Source: Robbsia betulipollinis
Lineage (GTDB): Bacteria; Pseudomonadota; Gammaproteobacteria; Burkholderiales; Burkholderiaceae
DNA length: 64,000 bases
NCBI RefSeq assembly: GCF_026624755.1
Contig: NZ_JAPMXC010000010.1
Location: 455,054-519,053 of the forward strand
Reading direction: 5' to 3'
The translations under genes were made by a program, and so were the position numbers. Below the pieces are notes generated by a model. The model did no database searches, was not told where the DNA came from, and saw only the letters and a list, made by a program, of their open reading frames with translations. Positions 59,278 to 64,000 of the stretch are shown one piece after another (the first letter of the stretch is position 1; the number at the start of each line of letters is the position of its first letter).

Positions 59278-60083
59278 ACCCAGCCGCCATCGACGACGAA
59301 GTCCTGCGCGGTGCACATCCTGCTGTCGTCGGCCGCCAGGAAAAGCGCCATGCAGGCAATGTCCGCGGGCATCAGGTCGCGATTGATGCATTGCCCGCGG
59401 GCGATCTCGTCCTTGCTGGTGGCGTCCACCCACAGGCGGATCTGCTTGTCGGTCATCACCCAGCCCGGCACGATCGTGTTGACGCGCACGTTGAACGGGC
59501 CGAAATCGCGCGCGAGGCTGCGGGTGAGGCCCTGCACGGCCGCTTTCGAAGTGGTGTAGACGGGCATGCCGCCCTGTTTGAGCTTCCAGCTGATCGAGCC
59601 GAAATTGATGATCGAGCCGCCGCCGAGCTGCTTCATGTCGCCGATGACCGCCTGCGCGGCGAAGAACTGGTGCTTCAGGTTGACGGCGATGCCGGCGTCC
59701 CAGGACGTCGACGTCACGGTGTCCACGGCATGGCGCACATCGTTCGCGGCGTTGTTGACCAGCACCGAGATCGGTCCCAGGCTGGCGCGCAGGGTGTCGA
59801 CGGCGTGCCGCAGGGCGTCGATGTCGGTGAGGTCGCAGTGGGCGTAGACGGGCGTGTGACGCACCTCGCCGAGACGGCCGAGCAGGTCGGCGGCGGCCGC
59901 GTCGGCGATGTCGACGAAACCGACGCGCGCGCCTTGCTGCGCGAAGTGCGCGACCAGCGATTCGCCGATGCCGGTGGCGCCGCCGGTGATCAGCACGGCG
60001 CGGTCGACGAGACTCGGATACTGGCCGCCATTCGCCGCGACGAGGGGTTCGGCCGACGCGTGGGCGGGGGGAAGTGAGGACAT
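59274..60083 (-). CDS. SDR family NAD(P)-dependent sugar dehydrogenase
   Basis: A 269-residue classical short-chain dehydrogenase: cofactor motif TGGATGIG, NNAAND, catalytic Ser in FGSISW and Tyr-x3-Lys in YTTSK, and C-terminal DFVVDGGWV. In this operon it most likely oxidises an aldose such as D-galactose (or L-arabinose/D-fucose) at C1 to the lactone. It is coupled to the lactonase gene by a four-base overlap. The aldose identity is inferred from neighbours. Confidence 0.85.
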   Translation of the reverse strand: MSSLPPAHASAEPLVAANGGQYPSLVDRAVLITGGATGIGESLVAHFAQQGARVGFVDIADAAAADLLGRLGEVRHTPVYAHCDLTDIDALRHAVDTLRASLGPISVLVNNAANDVRHAVDTVTSTSWDAGIAVNLKHQFFAAQAVIGDMKQLGGGSIINFGSISWKLKQGGMPVYTTSKAAVQGLTRSLARDFGPFNVRVNTIVPGWVMTDKQIRLWVDATSKDEIARGQCINRDLMPADIACMALFLAADDSRMCTAQDFVVDGGWV

Positions 60084-60110
60084 GGGGTCTCCGTTGTTGT
60101 TATGGTGCGG

Positions 60111-60758
60111 TCACAGCGCCTGGATGAAGGCCGCGGCGTTCGCGGCCACCTGTTCGGCGGTGTCGCCGGGGCGATAGAGCGCGGAGCCGAGGCCGAAGCC
60201 GCTCGCGCCCGCGGCGGTGAACACGGCCATGGTCTCGGGCGTGATGCCGCCGACCGGCAGCAGCGCGACCGTGCGCGGGATCACCGCGCGCCACGCCTTG
60301 ACGACCACCGGCCCGAGCTGTTCCGCGGGGAACATCTTCAGCACGTCCGCGCCGGCACGCAACGCGGCGAACGCTTCGGTGGGCGTGGCGACGCCGGGCG
60401 CGCAGGCCAGGCCCGCGCTTTTCGCCGCGCGTATCACGTCGGGGTCGCCGTGCGGCATGACGATCAGCGCGCCGCCCGCCGCCGCGACCTTGTCCACCAG
60501 CGCCGGTTCGAGCACGGTGCCCGCGCCGATGCACGCGTCGGCCGGCAAGGCGGCGGCGATCGCGGCGATGCTGTCGAACGGCTGGGGGGAGTTCAACGGC
60601 ACTTCGATCACGCGAAAGCCGGCCGTGTACAGTGCCTGGGCGACGGCGACCGCGTCGGGCGGCGTGATGCCGCGCAGGATCGCGATGAGCGGGCAGGCGT
60701 CGAGCCCTTGCCTGAGGCGGGTATCGACGACGGGGTGTGTCAGCAGGGAAACGGTCAT
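60111..60758 (-). CDS. dgoA: 2-dehydro-3-deoxy-6-phosphogalactonate aldolase
   Basis: A 215-residue class I aldolase of the KDPG/KDPGal family: LIAILRGITPPDAVAVAQAL at the start, Glu in VIEVPLNSP, and the Schiff-base Lys in VLKMFPAEQLGP. RGITP and GSALYRPG are characteristic of the galactonate branch (DgoA) rather than Eda. It splits the phosphorylated keto-acid to pyruvate and glyceraldehyde 3-phosphate. The start overlaps the kinase stop (ATGA). Confidence 0.9.
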   Translation of the reverse strand: MTVSLLTHPVVDTRLRQGLDACPLIAILRGITPPDAVAVAQALYTAGFRVIEVPLNSPQPFDSIAAIAAALPADACIGAGTVLEPALVDKVAAAGGALIVMPHGDPDVIRAAKSAGLACAPGVATPTEAFAALRAGADVLKMFPAEQLGPVVVKAWRAVIPRTVALLPVGGITPETMAVFTAAGASGFGLGSALYRPGDTAEQVAANAAAFIQAL

Positions 60759-61939
60759 GCCGGAGATCCGATGGAAGTAAGCGGGGCCGCTTCCGGCACC
60801 AGGCCGGCGGCGGTCGCGATGCGCCACAAGCCGTGGGGCGCGGCATGTGGCGCGAGTCCGACGGCGTCGCAGCCGAAGCGGCTCAGCGCGAGCCGGTAAC
60901 GCGTGCAGAGCGCCGCATCGCCGATCAACGTGGGGGCCAGTCCGGCCAGTGCCGTTGCCGGCACCCTGCCGGGGCGGGCCGCGGCCAGGCCGAGATGGGC
61001 GACATCGTTCGCGTCGTTGGCGCGCAGTACCGCCGCCAGGCCGGCCAGTTCATGGCCGATCAGCAGTCCTGACAGATAGTCGGGTTGCTGGTCGGCGCGC
61101 AATTCGCCGGTGAGGCCGAGCGTGCGGGAGGTGAATATCGTCGACAGCATGCCGGCGTCGGACTGCTCGCGCGCGACGTCGACGCCGCGCAGGAAGGCCG
61201 TGGTATCGGGCACGGCGGGCGTCGTCATCGTGCGGCCGAGAATCGTGTGGGTCGACAGCGCATGAAACACCTCGCCGGTCATGAAGGTCGCGAAATCGTC
61301 GATTCGCGCCGCGCGGACCAGCGCCCATTTCGCATGCGTGCCGGGCAGACCGATCAGCCGCACCGTGGCGTCGTCCGGGTGCAGCGCGCCGATGACCTGG
61401 GTTTCCTCGCCGCGCATCACATTGGGCAGGGCGCCGCGCCGGATCACGCCCGGCACGATATGCAGGGGTGTGCCCCGGGCCGTCGTCACCCGGCCCAGGC
61501 CGGCGGCAAGCTGCGCGGCGCCGGCGGGCCGCTCGACGTAGGGCACTTCGCGCCAGCCCTGCGCGCTGCCGACCATGCCGCAGGCCAGCATCGGCAGCGT
61601 GGGCGCCGCATCGCGCCAGTCGCCGCAGGCGAGATCGAGCGCCCGGTCGAAGGCGGTCTTGTCGGCGTCGGTCCTGCTGGCGTCGGTCCTGTCGGCGACG
61701 GCGGGTGCACCGCCGTCCGCATCGTCGGCGGTCTGCGCGGTGGACGGCGGCAGGCGCATGATCCCGTAGCCCAGCGCGCGTTCGGCGAGCGTGCGGCCGT
61801 GCCGGTCGAAAAGATAGGCGCGCAGCGACGAGGTGCCCCAGTCCAGGCCGATCAGCGCCGCTTCGCCGGCGATGGCGGACGACGCGGAAGGGTTCCCGGC
61901 GGGCGTCGAAGGACGCGGCGTGTCGACGCGGCCGCTCAT
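60755..61939 (-). CDS. dgoK: 2-dehydro-3-deoxygalactonokinase
   Basis: A 394-residue kinase of the DgoK family: the phosphate-binding LIGLDWGTSSLRAYLFD at about residue 30, PMLACGMVGSAQGW, and GLPGTHAKWA. It phosphorylates 2-keto-3-deoxy-galactonate at C6 to feed the DgoA aldolase. It overlaps the IclR gene upstream and the aldolase gene downstream by four bases each (ATGA), so the three are translationally coupled. A Thr/Asp/Arg-rich insertion (about 70-90) is seen within the N-terminal lobe. Confidence 0.92.
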   Translation of the reverse strand: MSGRVDTPRPSTPAGNPSASSAIAGEAALIGLDWGTSSLRAYLFDRHGRTLAERALGYGIMRLPPSTAQTADDADGGAPAVADRTDASRTDADKTAFDRALDLACGDWRDAAPTLPMLACGMVGSAQGWREVPYVERPAGAAQLAAGLGRVTTARGTPLHIVPGVIRRGALPNVMRGEETQVIGALHPDDATVRLIGLPGTHAKWALVRAARIDDFATFMTGEVFHALSTHTILGRTMTTPAVPDTTAFLRGVDVAREQSDAGMLSTIFTSRTLGLTGELRADQQPDYLSGLLIGHELAGLAAVLRANDANDVAHLGLAAARPGRVPATALAGLAPTLIGDAALCTRYRLALSRFGCDAVGLAPHAAPHGLWRIATAAGLVPEAAPLTSIGSPA

Positions 61940-62883
61940 CGCCGGATCGTCCGGTTGCCGGCCGGCGCGCGCCAGCCAAGTTCCTCGGAAATCGCCCGGC
62001 CGTGCTGCTGGACGACCGGGATCAGCTGCTCCATGCGTTCCGGCGTCATGTAATGCGCGGTGCTCGCGACGCTGATCGCCGCGACGATCCGGTCCGTGGC
62101 GTCCCGCACCGGCGCGGCCACGCAGCAGATCGACGGCTCGTTGTCCTCGATGTCGAGCGCGCAGCCGCGCGCGGCGTACTGGCTCATGCGATGCGCGTAG
62201 ATACCCGCATCGTGCCGCGCTGCGTCATCTGCGGCGTCCGTGGCGTCCGTTCGGCGGACACGTCCGGCAGCATCGCCCGCAACCCGTTCCGTATCTTCGC
62301 CCGCACCCTGGCCGGCATCGGCGATCCCCTGCAGGCGAGCCCATTCCTCCGGCGACAGGTCGAGCATCAGCGCGCGGCCGATGCCGGTGGTCGCCAGCGG
62401 CATCCGGTGGCCGATGCGCGAGCGCATCTCCAGGCCGCGCGTGCCGGCGATCTTGTGGATATAGAGCACGTCGTTGCCGTCGCGCACGCCCAGATGCACG
62501 GTATCGTGCGTGGCCGCGGCCAGGGACTGCAGATGCGGCAGCGCCACGGTGGTCAGCGGCATCTGCTCGAGCGCGACGGCGCCCAGTTCGATCAGACGGG
62601 GCCCGAGGGCGATGCCGTCCGGGCCAAGCCGCAGGTAGCGCGCGTGCACCAGGCTGGAGACCAGCCGGTGCGTGGTGCTGCGCGTGGTGCCAAGCAGCGC
62701 GCCGAGGGTCTTGAGATCGTGGGCGCCAGCGGCGCTGGCTTCGAGAATGGCGAGGCCGCGCAGGAGTGTCTGCGTGCCTGACTGCAGGCGAGCGGTGTCG
62801 AGCACTGCCGGCGCGCCCGTCGGCATCACGGCATGACCCGGGGAAGAGGACGCCTCGGCGGGGGAGGCGAGCGTGCTTGGCAT
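61936..62883 (-). CDS. IclR family regulator of the sugar-acid operon
   Basis: A 315-residue IclR regulator: winged-helix N-terminal part (LLRGLAILEASAAGAHDLKTLGALLGTTRSTTHRLVSSL) and C-terminal effector domain (HDTVHLGVRDGNDVLYIHKIAG, CCVAAPVRDATDRIVAAISV). A 50-residue Ala/Asp/Thr-rich insertion (about 200-235) interrupts the effector domain. It heads the operon and probably responds to a 2-keto-3-deoxy or galactonate-type effector. About 105 bp of AT-richer DNA upstream carries the operon promoter. Confidence 0.88.
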   Translation of the reverse strand: MPSTLASPAEASSSPGHAVMPTGAPAVLDTARLQSGTQTLLRGLAILEASAAGAHDLKTLGALLGTTRSTTHRLVSSLVHARYLRLGPDGIALGPRLIELGAVALEQMPLTTVALPHLQSLAAATHDTVHLGVRDGNDVLYIHKIAGTRGLEMRSRIGHRMPLATTGIGRALMLDLSPEEWARLQGIADAGQGAGEDTERVAGDAAGRVRRTDATDAADDAARHDAGIYAHRMSQYAARGCALDIEDNEPSICCVAAPVRDATDRIVAAISVASTAHYMTPERMEQLIPVVQQHGRAISEELGWRAPAGNRTIRR

Positions 62884-62990
62884 CGTCAGGAATGTCTCCG
62901 ATCAGTGTGGCTGCGATTTTAGACACAGCTGCTCGGCATTGACAATATGTGAAAACCCCTCCCATATATTGGGCAGGCGACCGGCGTCTT

Positions 62991-64000
62991 CTAGGACGGC
63001 TGCGGCGGCACCGCGGCAGGTCCAGGCGTTGCCGTCGGCAGGGACCGCGCGTCGGCGGTGCCCGCCAGCACTTCATGCGCCGCCGCCAGCACCGCCTCGG
63101 GTGTCGGACATTGCCCGCGGTCGCCGAGCGATATCGCCGAGCCGGGTGCGTCGATGCCAAAGTGGTTGCGCGAGGTTGCCAGAAAGATCATGACCGATGG
63201 CCGACGAAACGCATGGGCGAGGTGCGTCAGGCCGGTATCGACACCGATCACCAACGCCGCGCTGGCGATCACGCGCGCGCACTCCGACAGCGTCAGACGC
63301 GGCAAAACCGTCGCCTGGGGAATTTCCGCGGCGATCGCCAGCGCGCGCGTATGCTCGGCATCCGAATTCCAGAGCAAGGCAACCGCGATGCCCTGGCGGG
63401 CCAGTGCCTGGCCGGTGGCCACCCAGTGCGCGATCGGCCAGTTCTTTTCATCCTTCGACGCGCCATGCAGGAACAACGCGGTCCGCGGCGGCAAGGGCGG
63501 CACGGTGTCCGCGGCGGTTGCGGCCGGTACCACGAGGCCGAAGTCGGGGGTGGGTTCGAGGGTGTAGCCCAGTGTGTTCGCGACGCTGGCGCGCATGCCT
63601 TCCACCGCACCGATGCCGCTCGGCCGGTGCATCCGGTGACTGTAGGCGAAGCCCGCGCCGCGTTCGCCCAGCGCCTTGCTTTCATAGCCGTAGCGCCGCC
63701 TGGCCCGGGCCAGGAAGGCCACGATCGCGCTCTTGTACGCGCCGTGGATGTCGAGCACCGCATCGTAACGGTGCGTGCGCAGCGCTTGCACCGATTGCAG
63801 TATCGCCATCGCGCCCGCGCGGTTGCGCAGCCGCTTGAACTGGCGCAGCGGCGCGCGATGCACGCGCGAGACGCCGGGATTCCAGCCGGGGATCTCGGCG
63901 AACGCCGCATCGGTCGCCCAGTCGATCACCACGCCAGGGTAGGCCCGGCGCAGATCCGCCACGACGGGCTGAGCGAGAACCACGTCGCCCAGCGAGGTGA
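62991..64000 (-). CDS. waaC: LPS heptosyltransferase I-like glycosyltransferase (family 9), partial at the 5' end
   Basis: Minus-strand gene running off the right edge, so the first few residues are missing. The visible start TSLGDVVLAQPVVADLRRAYP is the typical N-terminal block of ADP-heptose:LPS heptosyltransferases, and DAVLDIHGAYKSA, ALFLHGASKDEKNWP and GVDTGLTHLAHAF complete the GT9 pattern. The enzyme adds L-glycero-D-manno-heptose to Kdo in the inner core of lipopolysaccharide at the inner membrane. The C-terminal 20 residues are Pro/Ala/Thr-rich. The similarity favours WaaC over WaaF. Confidence 0.88.
   Translation of the reverse strand, partial: TSLGDVVLAQPVVADLRRAYPGVVIDWATDAAFAEIPGWNPGVSRVHRAPLRQFKRLRNRAGAMAILQSVQALRTHRYDAVLDIHGAYKSAIVAFLARARRRYGYESKALGERGAGFAYSHRMHRPSGIGAVEGMRASVANTLGYTLEPTPDFGLVVPAATAADTVPPLPPRTALFLHGASKDEKNWPIAHWVATGQALARQGIAVALLWNSDAEHTRALAIAAEIPQATVLPRLTLSECARVIASAALVIGVDTGLTHLAHAFRRPSVMIFLATSRNHFGIDAPGSAISLGDRGQCPTPEAVLAAAHEVLAGTADARSLPTATPGPAAVPPQPS

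Overview
The window is high-GC, densely coded DNA that looks like a betaproteobacterium of the Burkholderiaceae (Burkholderia / Paraburkholderia / Robbsia type). The evidence is a Gram-negative porin with a Burkholderia-style N-terminus, the hopanoid pair hpnH-hpnA, a three-subunit FAD glucose dehydrogenase like that of Burkholderia cepacia, a CreA protein, a Zur-type regulator and an ADP-heptose-type glycosyltransferase. No tRNA, rRNA, insertion sequence, phage gene or CRISPR array was seen. A plant-associated lifestyle is suggested by an HrpB/HrpX-like and an HrpG-like regulator next to a leucine-rich-repeat protein with a NEL-type (IpaH/SspH-family) C-terminus. The species cannot be fixed from the sequence alone.

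Layout. 1-8.4 kb: end of an SMC/Rad50-like ATPase, a CPA1 antiporter, a PAS hybrid histidine kinase, an MHS-type transporter, a lone receiver protein, an orphan Cys-rich YidD and a DUF1571 protein, then a PilZ protein on the other strand. 8.8-13.5 kb: an operon for periplasmic sugar oxidation (gamma, alpha and cytochrome subunits of an FAD dehydrogenase plus an exported beta-propeller lactonase), followed by an 8-bp tandem repeat. 13.7-16.6 kb: CreA, a diguanylate cyclase and an MFS exporter. 16.8-22.1 kb (minus): an IclR regulator, an amino-acid ABC transporter, HutD and HutF, a module for histidine-type uptake and N-formimino-glutamate breakdown. 22.5-27.4 kb: HrpB-like regulator, convergent HrpG-like regulator, a perfect PIP-box (TTCGC-N15-TTCGC), and the LRR-NEL protein, whose catalytic CxD motif is missing.

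29.2-39.4 kb is the most unusual block: a VpsR-like sigma-54 activator, a double alpha/beta-hydrolase, an acyl carrier protein, an acyl-CoA dehydrogenase homologue, DUF1839, a Crp-like regulator, a hypothetical protein and a convergent free-standing adenylation enzyme. Two good -24/-12 sigma-54 elements (30831 and 35989) sit before the hydrolase and crp genes, so the activator probably controls the block. Carrier protein, dehydrogenase and adenylation enzyme together suggest a carrier-bound aminoacyl or acyl modification pathway, product unknown.

39.7-47.2 kb: two different NYN-domain nuclease-like proteins, one with a cold-shock-like tail and one with an OST-HTH/LOTUS domain and an 18-bp in-frame repeat, together with a cysteine desulfurase/Lrp pair, a lipoprotein, an RcnB protein and an aldo/keto reductase. 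47.2-56.2 kb: chemoreceptor, MFS carboxylate-type transporter, Tat-exported Gfo/Idh/MocA oxidoreductase, Zur, hpnHA and a porin. 56.5-62.9 kb (minus): a complete DeLey-Doudoroff-type sugar-acid operon (IclR, kinase, aldolase, SDR dehydrogenase, SMP-30 lactonase, IlvD/Edd dehydratase). The window ends inside a heptosyltransferase gene.
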